A stretch of DNA of 64,000 nt from Notospermus geniculatus (lineage: Eukaryota; Nemertea; Pilidiophora; Heteronemertea; Lineidae), in assembly GCA_002633025.1 (NCBI GenBank), contig NMRB01000682.1:234806-298805 (forward strand), given 5' to 3'. Numbering within the stretch: the stretch's first letter is position 1; every line of letters starts with the position of its first letter. This document shows, in pieces, positions 1-11,300 of this stretch. Position numbers and translations under genes: made by a program. The notes below the pieces were generated by a model, which did no database searches, was not told the DNA's origin, and saw nothing but the letters and a program-made list of their open reading frames with translations.

Positions 1-228
1 CTCCAGACTGTATTACCATCTGTTGTACATTTAAATTGTTATTCCAGGATGCAAAGTCCTGGTGGTCTTTTGGTTAAGTGTCACATCTGTACCCTAAGAT
101 TATAATTTATTTTTATTCTTATCTTATATTTGCTGATACCACATTTGATGTTGTCAAACAGTGATTTTGTTAAAATAAAATAGCAAAATGATGTGATGAA
201 AGTACTGGTCTCGAAATTTCTACCTGGT

Positions 229-1362
229 CTAGTTTGTGTACCGGTAAACCTCAGCTTTATTGAGGAGGGCATCTCCAAATATGACGTCTTGAACGACTGT
301 CCTAATGTCTTCTTCCTTCCTGTTGGAGGGAGTCCAGGGTCCTTTCCTCCTCGTATTCCACGAGTGCATCCAGTGATGCACAGTAAAGGAATCAGCATGA
401 GGCACATTTTGGAAACCACTCTCTTTCAGCCAGTCACAAAGCTCCATACCTTTTTTCGGGAGAAGCCGAATTCCTGGTTTGACTTCTGCCTTCTCGCATA
501 TGGCTCGTATGTTGTCTGCCTGCGCCGGGTTGAATGTAGGCACGAAGAACCGCGCTGGAGCCGTTGCAACATTTGTCCTCATGGTGATTCCCCTTTCCTT
601 TTCCTTGAGTTGGCTGAGGTAACTGATTCGAAGGACGGAGAGCATCATAGGGCCTGTGCATTCGAGGGTTAACAAGGGATTGTCACAGTCTTTTCTGTCT
701 TTGATGAGCTGGAGGTGTTCGATGACGTAGAGGAAGAAAGGATGTCTCGGGCGGCAGAACATGATCGCATTTGATGTCAACGAGAAGTTGTTAGCCTTTG
801 TGCCGTAATGAGGAAAGAGCAGACGATAGTGCTCGTCCGGTTCCAGAGGAAGGACGCACGGCGATGACCAATTTAGAATCGGTTCCAAAGATTTCAAAGG
901 CTCGATGTCCAAGTCGGCGTACAGGCCACCATAGTGGTAAAGCAGGAAATAACGAAATATGTCCACCCGGTGGATATTCGTGGAATATTCATCGTACAGT
1001 TTCAGATACTTTGGAAATTTCCGTGCGATGAAATCCCGCGCCATCTTGTCTGTCCAGAAGAGGTATGACCAATTCGGGTTCGTCTCGCGCCATTTTCGCA
1101 CCCATTGCACAGTTTTACTTGGTATACGTCTCGTTTTCCACGTTTGGTGCACAATCCTAGGGATACGTCCGTCTTCCTGTTGCTGTTCTCCGACTGATAG
1201 TTTCGCCACGCGGCTAACGTTACCATTTAACTCCCTGTATATACAAAGCAGGATTATCAACTGCCCGAATGTGAAGAGGAGCATGAGCGTTTTCCTTCCA
1301 GAAAGAAGGCCGGAGTGGCCTTGACGAGCCTGATGGCGACAGAAGAGAGCCATGGAAGACAT
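229..1362 (-). CDS. GT32-family glycosyltransferase, type II membrane protein, single exon
   Basis: A 377-residue intact ORF starting at an ATG (1362) and ending at a stop at 229. It begins with a short cytoplasmic-like stretch, then one hydrophobic segment at about residues 25-42 (signal anchor), as in Golgi type II enzymes. The catalytic domain carries the GT32 hallmarks: PRIVHQTW at 68-75, then HRVDIFRYFLLYHYGG, and the DXD sugar-nucleotide/metal site in GGLYADLD (D150, D152). A TGP motif (ECTGPM) and a C-terminal H-W motif (VHHWMHSW) follow. Potential N-glycosylation sites include NWS near 164 and NFS. The family (yeast OCH1/SUR1, animal alpha-1,4-GlcNAc and alpha-1,4-Gal transferases) adds sugars to glycans or glycolipids in the Golgi; the acceptor here cannot be told. 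Length is normal for the family and intronless copies are plausible. I am confident of the family, not of the substrate. Confidence 0.93.
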   Translation of the reverse strand: MSSMALFCRHQARQGHSGLLSGRKTLMLLFTFGQLIILLCIYRELNGNVSRVAKLSVGEQQQEDGRIPRIVHQTWKTRRIPSKTVQWVRKWRETNPNWSYLFWTDKMARDFIARKFPKYLKLYDEYSTNIHRVDIFRYFLLYHYGGLYADLDIEPLKSLEPILNWSSPCVLPLEPDEHYRLLFPHYGTKANNFSLTSNAIMFCRPRHPFFLYVIEHLQLIKDRKDCDNPLLTLECTGPMMLSVLRISYLSQLKEKERGITMRTNVATAPARFFVPTFNPAQADNIRAICEKAEVKPGIRLLPKKGMELCDWLKESGFQNVPHADSFTVHHWMHSWNTRRKGPWTPSNRKEEDIRTVVQDVIFGDALLNKAEVYRYTN

Positions 1363-2253
1363 TGCATCATAAGGCGAAGAGCGGATGGTTCTTTACCATG
1401 GACTTGGTCGAGTATTCACAACTGCCAAGCTAACCGAGAGAGTGAAGAAGGGGCAGAGCGCTATATCCTCGCTGGTGACAGGAAACCGTCATCACGACGA
1501 CTCGCGTGTGTTGATTGTAATCTACCGTGACCGATTCTCAGAAACGAAATGATATCAAACATTATTCATAATTGATTTCATTCAGCAAATAAATTGCTTT
1601 GGTCATAAAGACATATTCTATGAATTGAAAGATCGAGTGGCCAGAGGTGAAAAATGTTTCCATCGAAGACAACTTAAACTTGCATCGAGGACGCGATTCG
1701 CACGTTACGTGCTGCCATCTTGTTGGTCGCGGCGGTTCATACCCGAGTTTATAAGAATTGGCAGTAGGCCTGCATGTATAGAGAAGCTAATGAAGCGCCG
1801 AATGCATCTGGAAGTAATCATGTCATATCAATACACCAAAAAAGAACTGCCTTGTGCTGCCATCCTGACGCACTTCTATAGGCGTCGAGATAATTCTTCG
1901 GTCCACAAGTATCAGTTTGAATCGCCAGCGGTTTGAAACTGCGGAGGGAGTTTACCATGTGCGCGGAGTGAGCGAATTTGCAATGAAGAATAAGGAAGTT
2001 CTTCGGATGGAATTCGATCACAAGGCATGTAAGGTGAAAGGTAAGGACTGTCTTTACGTTTTGATAGTCCTCTAGTTAATCAGCGACACAGCGCGGTGTA
2101 ACCCGGACTTTCGTTCCTACGACTACCATTCCTTTCGCACCTGTCCTGACCCCCCTTAAAGAGGTATTTATTGCATAGCCTGTCTCTTTCTCCTGTCCTC
2201 CCTTATCTACCGTGTAATATCGTCCAGATCACAGAGGAACGACCACCGACGCC
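1363..2253. other. Upstream region of the GT32 gene, no gene seen
   Basis: Only short open frames without recognisable content. The first few hundred bases would contain the promoter and 5' UTR of the minus-strand glycosyltransferase, but I see no clear TATA box or initiator. Confidence 0.4.
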
Positions 2254-2874
2254 TAATCACAGGTGTGATGAAATCAAATTTCCCCGCCTTCCTGATGTCC
2301 CCCTGCATTGTTTGTCACAGGGTCTTGGTCTCTCTAGAGTCCAATTCAATGGTGCCGGTTAGTCCGTAATCTATTGTTGCGGGACATCACATATCGGGGG
2401 ACATTATATTCTACTACACCGGCCTTCAGTCAGTTTTTGGGTAAAATCCACATAGGATCGATTTCGGACCAATTATAGGCCCCAGCCAAGGTTTTCTTCG
2501 TACTAAGTAAAATAAATCAGCCATTCACGCCCCTTGTCTATCCAATGAACCGTCTTCAATGAACATCGAACAATGGGTAATAGGCCCTACTTGGTGCGGT
2601 CGTCGCACTGAATGTGACCATCCACCATAAACCTTTTATATCATTGGTAAACGTAGAGCTGACAAGGACCATGGCCAACAAGAAGGGTATGTTGAACACA
2701 TTGGCGCGTGCTCTGTACATTTTTTGTCGTTTCTCGCTGTATGTTCTGCCTACCTACGTTTACCCCAAATTCGATATACTGACTTTATATTAACCCAAAA
2801 GGTTAAAGAGGTAAAGAGGTAAAGTGAACTTACCGGCACCGTATATTTCGCTCCATCTGCATCCTTTTTCGGAC
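2254..2874 (+). repeat. Duplicated segment, copy 1 (contains extra first exon)
   Basis: This 621-bp segment is repeated almost identically at 3001-3639, directly across a run of Ns. Differences are a few substitutions plus two small insertions in the second copy (4 bp near 3272 and 14 bp near 3580). It contains a second copy of the host gene's first coding exon (ATG at 2671, donor at 2687). An abrupt end at the Ns and a restart at the same place suggests two haplotypes joined in the assembly rather than a true tandem duplication. Confidence 0.85.
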
Positions 2875-3000
2875 NNNNNNNNNNNNNNNNNNNNNNNNNN
2901 NNNNNNNNNNNNNNNNNNNNNNNNNNNNNNNNNNNNNNNNNNNNNNNNNNNNNNNNNNNNNNNNNNNNNNNNNNNNNNNNNNNNNNNNNNNNNNNNNNNN
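2875..3000. other. Assembly gap (126 N)
   Basis: Run of Ns between the two copies of the duplicated segment. Confidence 0.99.
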
Positions 3001-3639
3001 TAATCACAGGTGTGATGAAATCAAATTTCCCCGCCTTCCTGATGTCCCCCTGCATTGTTTGTCACAGGGTCTTGGTCTCTCTAGAGTCCAATTCAATGGT
3101 GCCGGTTAGTCCGTAATCTATTGTTGCGGGACATCACATATTGGGGGACATTATATTCTACTACACCGGCCTTCAGTCAGTTTTTGGGTAAAATCCACAT
3201 AGGATCGATTTCGGACCAATTATAGGCCCCAGCCAAGGTTTTCTTCATACTAAGTAAAATAAATCAGCCATGAATTCACGCCCCTTGTCTGTCCAATGAA
3301 CCGTCTTCAATGAACATCGAACAATGGGTAATAGGCCCTACTTGGTGCGGTCGTCGCACTGAATGTGACCATCCACCATAAACCTTTTATATCATTGGTA
3401 AACGTAGAGCTGACAAGGACCATGGCCAACAAGAAGGGTATGTTGAACACATTGGCGCGTGCTCTGTACATTTTTTGTCGTTTCTCGCTGCATGTTCTGC
3501 CTACCTACGTTTACCCCAAATTCGATATACTGACTTTATATTAACCCAAAAGGTTAAAGAGGTAAAGAGGTAAAGTGAACCCCGGGAAGTGAACTTACCG
3601 GCACCGTATATTTCGCTCCATCTGCATCCTTTTTCGGAC
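3001..3639 (+). repeat. Duplicated segment, copy 2
   Basis: Near-identical partner of 2254-2874. This copy runs uninterrupted into exon 2 of the host gene, so it is the one that belongs to the gene model. Confidence 0.85.
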
Positions 3640-4427
3640 GACATTGTAGTATCGTGTAGACCTATTCTTCATGTAGAACCAGTGTGTAATTCATTTTTCA
3701 GGCAAGAAGCATCATAAGAGGTCCAGATCCCATAAATACGGTACCGTGCCCTCGGCAAGGGAGATGGACATGAATTTGATTGAATCCGCTTCCTCGTCCT
3801 CGGGGGACTTGACGAAGGAAGAGAAGACGAAAGCGAGGAAATGGTTCCTCACGGCTATTTTTGGTCTGGCGAATTTGGGAACGGTAATTAGAGAGCAAAC
3901 TCGCTTGGCTACCCCATCTTGAATCATCAAGGGTTTCGCCAGGCCAACCGACTACGCTTTGGAGCGTCGTCTGATGCCGAATTGACGGTAGGCCTTAGTG
4001 ATTACCTGTGTGAGCGGGTTGCCAGGGGCGTAGGCTGGGGGGGGGGGGTGCACTGGGTGCACGTGCACCTCCCCGCAGCAGTAAGAGAGTTCCGCTCTGG
4101 GCAAGAAGAAAAAAATCAACCTTGTAATATGTAAATTTTGGCCAAGAATAGCACTGAAATCACGTCTCAAAGAATCTAGATTCCAAAATCTTCTGGGGGA
4201 GCTCCCCAGACCCCATCCAGAGCAAACCTTTCTTACTCTTCAGCATAGGCCTACCGGTACTCTGAAATTTCATGCCTATGCTGCACTAGGAGTTCCGCTT
4301 TCGCAAAAATGTGCACCTCCCCAGGCTCAGACCAGCCTATATACGCCCTTAAACATAACCTTGTCCTTTAAACGTCTCCTTTTTGTCTCTTCAGGGAGCT
4401 TCTACTGTGGTAATCGGTATGATCCTA
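3422..4427 (+). pseudogene. Host membrane-protein gene, exons 1 to 3a, interrupted by a transposon
   Basis: Three coding pieces splice in one frame. Exon 1 is 3422-3437 (MANKK plus one base, donor GTATGT). Exon 2 is 3702-3883, behind a pyrimidine-rich TTTTTCAG acceptor and with donor GTAATT; it is Lys/His/Ser-rich and then reads KARKWFLTAIFGLANLGT. Exon 3 starts at 4395 behind CTCTTCAG and reads GASTVVIGMIL up to 4427. There it is cut by the large transposon. Its other half lies at 14039-14083, and the join ...MIL/LGVGPLMW... is in frame and makes a hydrophobic segment. The product would have a basic cytosolic N-terminus of about 55 residues and then membrane spans. I do not recognise the family. 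In this assembled allele, reading on into the transposon arm gives a stop at 4634, so the gene is probably broken here; the other haplotype may be intact. Confidence 0.7.
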
Positions 4428-5365
4428 GAGCAGCAGCTGAGAGCAGTTTGGTCAAACGAACTTGGTACCAATTGCGGACTGCAGGATCACGCAGAGGATG
4501 ATAGGGCATATGAAGAACTGGACGTCTGCCGGGGACCCCCTGCTGCATTTGGCCCCTGGGAACCCCCAAAAGAGGCAAAAAAATCAGCTCGATCAAACAT
4601 AGATAGGTACCACACACAATGTATTTCACGGTAATTTACACATCACACTGGGTACAAAATGGTTCGTGACAGACATAATTGCTGCTGCATTAGGCCCGCC
4701 AGACACCCAAAAAGGGCCTAAAAATTTTGGCTGGATCAAACATTATTGGTACCACTTGAAACAAAGTTTATATACTTCAACACATCTCAGAGAGTACAGA
4801 ATGGTCAATACCAGACAAATTACCCGCTGCCTAATGCCCGACAGACACGCCCAAAAGTTGACCCCACCCTATGCTCTGGCAAAATTGATGTAGATAAAAC
4901 ATGAAACGTACTGAACGAAACTACTTTTAAGTGAAAGGTAACATTCCAAAAGGTACAAAGTGCCCCTTGCCAGACATACTAACTGCTGCATTAGGCCCGC
5001 CAGACACCCAAAAAGGGCCTAAAAATTTTGGCTGGACCAAACATTATTGGTACCACTTGAAACAAAGTTTATATACTTCAACACATCTCAGAGAGTACAG
5101 AATGGTCAAAACCAGACAAATTACCCGCTGCCTAATGCCCGACAGACACGCCCAAAAGTTGACCCCACCCCCTGCTCTGGCAAAATTAATGTAGATAAAA
5201 CATGAAACGTACTGAACGAAACTACTTTTGAATGAAAGGTAACATTCCATAAGGTACAAAGTGCCCCTTGCCAGACATACTGCCTGCTGCATTAGGCCCG
5301 CCAGACACCCAAAAAGGGCCTAAACATTTTGGCTGGACCAAACATTATTGGTACCAATTGAAAAA
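4428..5365 (+). repeat. Left inverted arm of the large transposon, built of iterated subunits
   Basis: Outer inverted arm. It contains a repeating unit of 301 bp beginning CTGCTGCATTAGGCCC at 4682, 4983 and 5284 (last one partial). Each unit is itself two diverged halves (the second starting CTGCCTAATGCCCG at 4827 and 5128), giving alternating 142- and 159-bp spacing. A more diverged half begins at 4540. A companion word, TCAAAC followed 6-8 bp later by GGTACCA, recurs near 4451, 4593, 4736, 5038 and 5339. Regular iterons in subterminal arms are typical of transposase-binding sites; that role is inference. Confidence 0.85.
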
Positions 5366-6317
5366 AAAGTTTACATCCACATGTACTTAGAAACATCACC
5401 GTGAGCACAGAATGGTCAATTATATGGCAATCAAATGGTCTGATAAGACACTGCAGTTAGCTTATCTCTGGTGGTAATTTAGGTTAATCCTTTAGCAGTG
5501 TACATACACAGGGCTTCAGAATCTCCACATGCATTCCTGTAGCAGTGTGGCTGGGAAGAGGGCTTATGGAGGGAGTGAATGAAGGGTTGTTGAATTTCTA
5601 TGCAGCAAACAAACCGATTTTCACAAAGTTTTTGTATATATTCTGGAGAAGTAAAAGTGGAAGTTAGAAGATATTTTGCTGATAAAAGGTAAGTGAAATG
5701 AGACACAGGCTTACTTATTCAATTGATACATAATGATACATGTGATGTACTGGTCATTTGGTTGGTGTGCCAGTCATGCATGCCTGTAGAGATGTGTCTG
5801 TATCTGTAATGTTGGCAATTTCACTGAACAGACAGAGTAGTTCCTTGTAGGCCTATGTTCACGCTCATGATACATGTAAGGTCAGAAATTCACTTCAAAA
5901 TAATAGAAATGTACAGTGTGTCCTGAACCGAAGTCACCATGAAGTAGGCCTAACTTGACAAGCTAGTGAGTTCTTGGGTTAACAACATGTTTACCACTTT
6001 CCAGCTTGTCTTGTAAGCAACTTATGGTGAAGGAGTTATTGTCATTATCCGAAAGTTTACCCAAGACCAACCTGGGTAACATTTAGGAACCTGAAGTTTA
6101 CCCAGTTTGTCAGCGTGAAAATACCATTCCTGAAAGCAAAAATATCAGCTAGTTTGCTGAATGGTGTACCCCTGCCAATGACATCAAACAAACAGAATAT
6201 CAGAATATTTACATATAGGCTAATCTTTCTTTTACTCCTTGAACTTCCAACAAATGTGTTTTAGGGGAATGGGCAGGACTGGTACAAGTTTAATGCTACC
6301 ACATTGAATTTGCCATA
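5366..6317 (+). other. Transposon interior upstream of the gene, no coding exon seen
   Basis: About 950 bp between the left arm and the duplicated block. It probably holds the element's promoter and a 5' untranslated exon, because the first coding exon is preceded by a good splice acceptor (TTTTTTTGTGTCTAG) and therefore needs an upstream exon. A short word, TTTACCCA...CCTGGGTAA near 6057-6100, also occurs in the minisatellite at 28938. Confidence 0.4.
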
Positions 6318-7344
6318 GTGCATTATGCCCATACATGTTATGTTTTGGGCATGTTACAATACCAATGTAATCTGTTATTTGTAATTTGTTGTTGTATCTT
6401 TTTTTGTGTCTAGCAACAGATACATGTAAAATGGATGTTGACAGTCCTTCTGACCATGACGGCCTAAGAGCTTCAAATAAGGTATAATTCCAGTTGTTTT
6501 CACTGATTGATTTGTTATTACTATGTATTATCCTGGGTGTCATCAGAATTCCTGAATGAATACAGATGATGTCCAATGATACCTGTGACAGGATGAGAAA
6601 AATATAGTTTGTAACTGTGCCAGTTGACCTCCATCCACAAGAGACCTGTTCAGAGCACCGGTATTGTGTTCCAACTCAACCTTAATACAGTGTGGTTTCA
6701 ATAGCTTCATTCCCACTGCTGAGTTTTAAATGTTCTGTGCCAGTAACTTTCAAACAAATAAAAGTAAGCAACCAAATTGCTCCCTAATTACCCAATGATA
6801 TGGTTTCTTTTCATTTCAGGCGGTTGACAGATCCCCAGTTGGTGGGGAGAGCGCACCTGACGGAGACTGTCCCAGAGCATCCAATGAGGTATTATTGCAT
6901 CATGAATTTTTAAACAGATATCTTGCCTAAACTACAGCCAAAAAAGTTGGGCTTTTCAAAACATGATGTCGTCAAGTGTGGAACAGAATGCAAACCATGA
7001 TGTGAATATTTCAAATTCATAGATATATTGTGTATTTCAGGTAAATGATGAACTCCCAATAGATGAAAGACATCCGTGTGATGACAACTTCGAAGAAGAG
7101 CAACCCGTATGCATAGTTTGCAAGACACACGAAGGTGATCCCTTGAAAACGTTCATAGACAGTACTTGGGACACATTCAAAAGGACAGCAACACTCAGAC
7201 TAACACTCAAGTCGGATCGTTACTGGGAAACAACAACAGAAGTGAATCTACACCCAGAAATAGGTAATGCAAGGTATCATTCAAAATGTTACAAAAATTA
7301 CACTGCTGTCAAAAGGCCATCATCAACAGACTCCCCAAGTAACC
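6318..7344 (+). repeat. Block duplicated across a single N, copy 1 (probable assembly artefact)
   Basis: This 1,027-bp block is repeated at 7346-8371 with only scattered substitutions and one 1-bp indel. It contains the first three coding exons of the transposon gene (6431-6481, 6820-6888, 7041 onward) and stops abruptly mid-exon at a lone N. Overlapping contig ends joined with one N would give exactly this pattern. Confidence 0.85.
6431..7344 (+). pseudogene. Truncated duplicate of the transposase 5' exons
   Basis: Second copy of exon 1 (6431-6481), exon 2 (6820-6888) and the start of exon 3 (7041-7344), all with intact splice sites. The reading frame is lost at the N at 7345, after which upstream intron-like sequence starts again. 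It is only a shadow of the gene at 7459-12938 and most likely does not exist as a separate locus. Confidence 0.75.
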
Positions 7345-7346
7345 NG
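7338..7346. other. Isolated N marking a probable misjoin
   Basis: A lone N at 7345 separates the end of one copy of the duplicated block from the start of the next. Confidence 0.8.
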
Positions 7347-8371
7347 TGCATTATGCCCATACATGTTATGTTTTGGGCATGTTACAATACCAATGTAATC
7401 TGTTATTTGTAATTTGTTGTTGTATCTTTTTTTGTGTCTAGCAACAGATACATGTAAAATGGATGTTGACAGTCCTTCTGACCATGACGGCCTAAGAGCT
7501 TCAAATAAGGTATAATTCCAGTTGTTTTCACTGATTAATTTGTTATTACTATGTATTATCCTGGGTGTCATCAGAATTCCTGAATGAATACAGATGATGT
7601 CCAATGATACCTGTGACAGGATGAGAAAAATATAGTTTGTAACAGTGCCAGTTGACCTCCATCCACAAGAGACCTGTTCAGAGTACCGGTATTGTGTTCC
7701 AACTCATCCTTAATACAGTGTGGTTTCAATAGCTTCATTCCCACTGCTGAGTTTTAAATGTTCTGTGCCAGTAACTTTCAAACAAATAAAAGTAAGCAAC
7801 CAAATTGCTCCCTAATTACCAAATGATATGGTTTCTTTTCATTTCAGGCGGTTGACAGATCCCCAGTTGGTGGGGAGAGCGCACCTGACGGAGACTGTCC
7901 CAGAGCATCCAATGAGGTATGATTGCATCATGAATTTTTAAACAGATATCTTGCCTAAACTACAGCCAAAAAGTTGGGCTTTTCAAAACATGATGTCGTC
8001 AAGTGTGGAACAGAATGCAAACCATGATGTGAATATTTCAAATTCATAGATATATTGTGTATTTCAGGTAAATGATGAACTCCCAATAGATGAAAGACAT
8101 CCGTGTGATGACAACTTCGAAGAAGAGCAACCCGTATGCATAGTTTGCAAGACACACGAAGGTGATCCCTTGAAAACGTTCATAGACAGTACTTGGGAGA
8201 CATTCAAAAGGACAGCAATACTCAGACTAACACTCAAGTCGGATCGTTACTGGGAAACAACAACAGAAGTGAATCTACACCCAGAAATAGGTAATGCAAG
8301 GTATCATTCAAAATGTTACAAAAATTACACTGCTGTCAAAAGGCCATCATCAACAGACTCCCCAAGTAACC
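7346..8371 (+). repeat. Block duplicated across a single N, copy 2
   Basis: Near-identical to 6318-7344. This copy runs without interruption into the long third exon, so it is the copy used for the gene model. Confidence 0.85.
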
Positions 8372-11300
8372 ATTCGTCTGCCAAGAAACCCGGAACTCGC
8401 CGCAGAAGTTCACTGCCACCATCCGATGAGAAAGGTCTGTTGAGAGGCTCCTGTATCTTCTGCCCAGTCTCCCGAAAGACGATTAATCGAAAGATCGAAC
8501 CATTGTCAGATTGTGATACCCCAGATGGCTGTAAAGCCATATTTGAAGCAGCTCCAAGGAGCAAAAATGAACGGCTAAAAGCTACGATCAGTACAATCGA
8601 TTGCGCTAATGATCTGATGGCCAAAGAAGCGCAGTACCACAAGTCATGCAGGCGTGTGTTCTTCCGGGAAATTGAGGAGGCTGTACCAAAGTCAACATCA
8701 GATACTGGCCCCAGCACTTCAAGTAGGCAGTTACACTCCTCGGCATTCATCATAATCTCATCATTAATTGAAAAAGAGGTGATTGGGAAATCTCAGGCGA
8801 TGCTTTCAACTTCAGTTCTTGAACTGTATAAGACTGAGTACCTTGGTGCAGGAGGGACAGAGGAGGATTTTGCAAGTTACACATCACAAGCTCTGATGAA
8901 AAAGATCAAAGAAAAATTTGGTGAGAAAATTTCAATATCCATTTATGATCATAGGAAGGGGAACTTTGTGTATAATTCCAATATGTCGGAAGCCGATGCG
9001 AGGGAAATTGTCCATAATGATGGTGAGAAGCACCTGCATGTGATACGATCTGCAGCGCTGCATTTACGAGCTGCGATCAAGGCAATGACCCGATGGAAAA
9101 CACCAACACCAACATCAGTAGAAACACTCAAGGCATGTTCGCCCGAACTACCTGAGGAATTGCAGCTGTTTTACAGGACACTTCTTTGTGGTCTCCGTGA
9201 CCCTAGTGGAGACGACAGCAGAGAATCTGTGGAGAGAAAGGTTATGACTATGTCTTCAGATGCAGTGTACAATGTATCAAGGGGCACTGTGCGACCTTGG
9301 AAACAAACTGTTCTTGGTTTAGGGCTTGGTTCTCTAACTGGCTCCAAACTGATCATACGCATTTTGAACCGTCTGGGGAGCACCATCAGTTATGATGAGG
9401 TCAAGGCATTAGAGACCGAGTTTGCCTTTTCAGCAGAGGCAAATGAACGAGATGCTCCTGATGGTATGGAACTACAACCAACACTTGGAACTGGGCTCGC
9501 GTGGGATAACTACGACGTGAACATGGACACCATCGATGGAAAAGGCACACTTCATGCCACTGTGGGAATATGCTACCAGAATATTAATGCTGCCACAACT
9601 ACCAATGAACCTGTCACTGTGAGGCCAGCTAGTCACACGGAAAGGAAGAGACGGAAATTTGATGGGAAGGAACGTGAAATCGATCCATACTACAAGCAGC
9701 TGAAGAAAGCTAAGTTTGATCTATCCATGGAAAGCGGAAACCAGGAGATGGAGAAAGTTGTTCCTCTTCACACACTTGATTTGTTCTGGTTGCTCCAAGC
9801 TGAAGTCGACAGGCCCTTGCCACTTTTTTCTGGATTCTACTCCCAGTTTGTCCATGATGAGCTGCCCCTGCAAAGAGTGTGGTACATGGATCCAATATCA
9901 GCCCCTCCAACCAAAAATGATGTTGTCCGTGAAACAATGAAAAGAAGCATGAACGTGGCTAATGAAACTGGTCAAGAATATGGAATCGTGACGTATGACC
10001 TAGCTGTTGCTCTAAAAGCATACTCGATTCAGGCACTAGATGCACCTTTGTTTGATAAGCTCCTTATCATGCTTGGGAACTTTCATTTGGAACTTGCCTT
10101 CTATGGTGCCATTGGGACTTTCATCAATGAAAGTGGAGCAGAACACCTGTTGACAGAATCAGGTATCCTGGCTGAAGGATCGCTCATGGGGTTCATCCAC
10201 GGCAAATTCTATAATCGATGTGTCAGGGTCCATGATATCCTTGCTCTGGTGATGGAGAGGAAACTTTACGAGGGTTTCTTGTCAACTCTTAACCAGGAAA
10301 AACGAGATGCCTTAAATGAACTCCTTGGTGAGGTACCTGATGATAGAAGTGCACAAGAATCGTTCCTTGACGCCAGTCCATTGTTCCAAGACCACCTACA
10401 GCAGTACGAGATGTACTTCAAGAATGTGATGAATGGACAACTTGGCCCGACTGCTCAGTACTGGAGCATGTACATCTTCATGATAAACCGAGTCCACAGA
10501 GATCTGATGCGTGCACAACGAACAAATGACCTTGACGGCTACATCAACATATTGCCAGTCATAATTGATGTATTCTTTGCCCTCAACAGACTCAACTATG
10601 CTCGTTGGGGTGTTCTCTATCTCAACCAGCTGGAGAATGCAGTGCCTCAGACTAAGGCAATACTTCAGGCAGGGGCCTTTTCACTCAGACGGACAAAGAA
10701 GAACTACTCCAGGGCAGCAATCGACTTGACACTAGAGCAGACTGTCAATCGAGATGCCGCGTCGCCAATGAGAGGAATTGTGGGGTTCCACTACTCCCAT
10801 AATGCCATTAGAAGATGGTGCATTACGTCAACACAGCGAGGCATGTCTGTTACAGAACTCCGGCGTATGACTGGATTGGAAATGGAAGAGCAACCTGCAA
10901 CACAGTTACGGATGAGCAGGATTGAGAAGGATAGTCGCCACAGGGATGCCTTATATAAAGCAGTCACTGAAGCTTGTGACCCTTTCTCAGCCCCAGCATC
11001 AACCTCTGATTACCTCCTGAATATTGCCACAGGGAAGGCAGCGTCAGATGTCACAAGGACATACCTGACTGAAAGCCTTGATGCTGGTCACGCCCGTCGT
11101 ATGAAATTTGAAGAAGAATGTGCAGCAAACAAGGACAGGTTTCTGAATCCAATCCAGAGGAGAAAGGTGGCCAACTTTGCACAGGAAAATTCCAAGAAAC
11201 GCCCAAAGACCAAGGGAAAAACAACTGCTGCTGAAAGCCTGAGAGATGTATTCATCCGAATACTTGTTGCTGTCTCCAAGAAAACTACATTCAGCCTGAA

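Noticed and set aside
4383-4634. Host exon 3 continuing into QQLRAVWSNEL... as genuine protein
   Set aside because: That part is the transposon's left arm; the same peptide is read from the right arm in inverse orientation.
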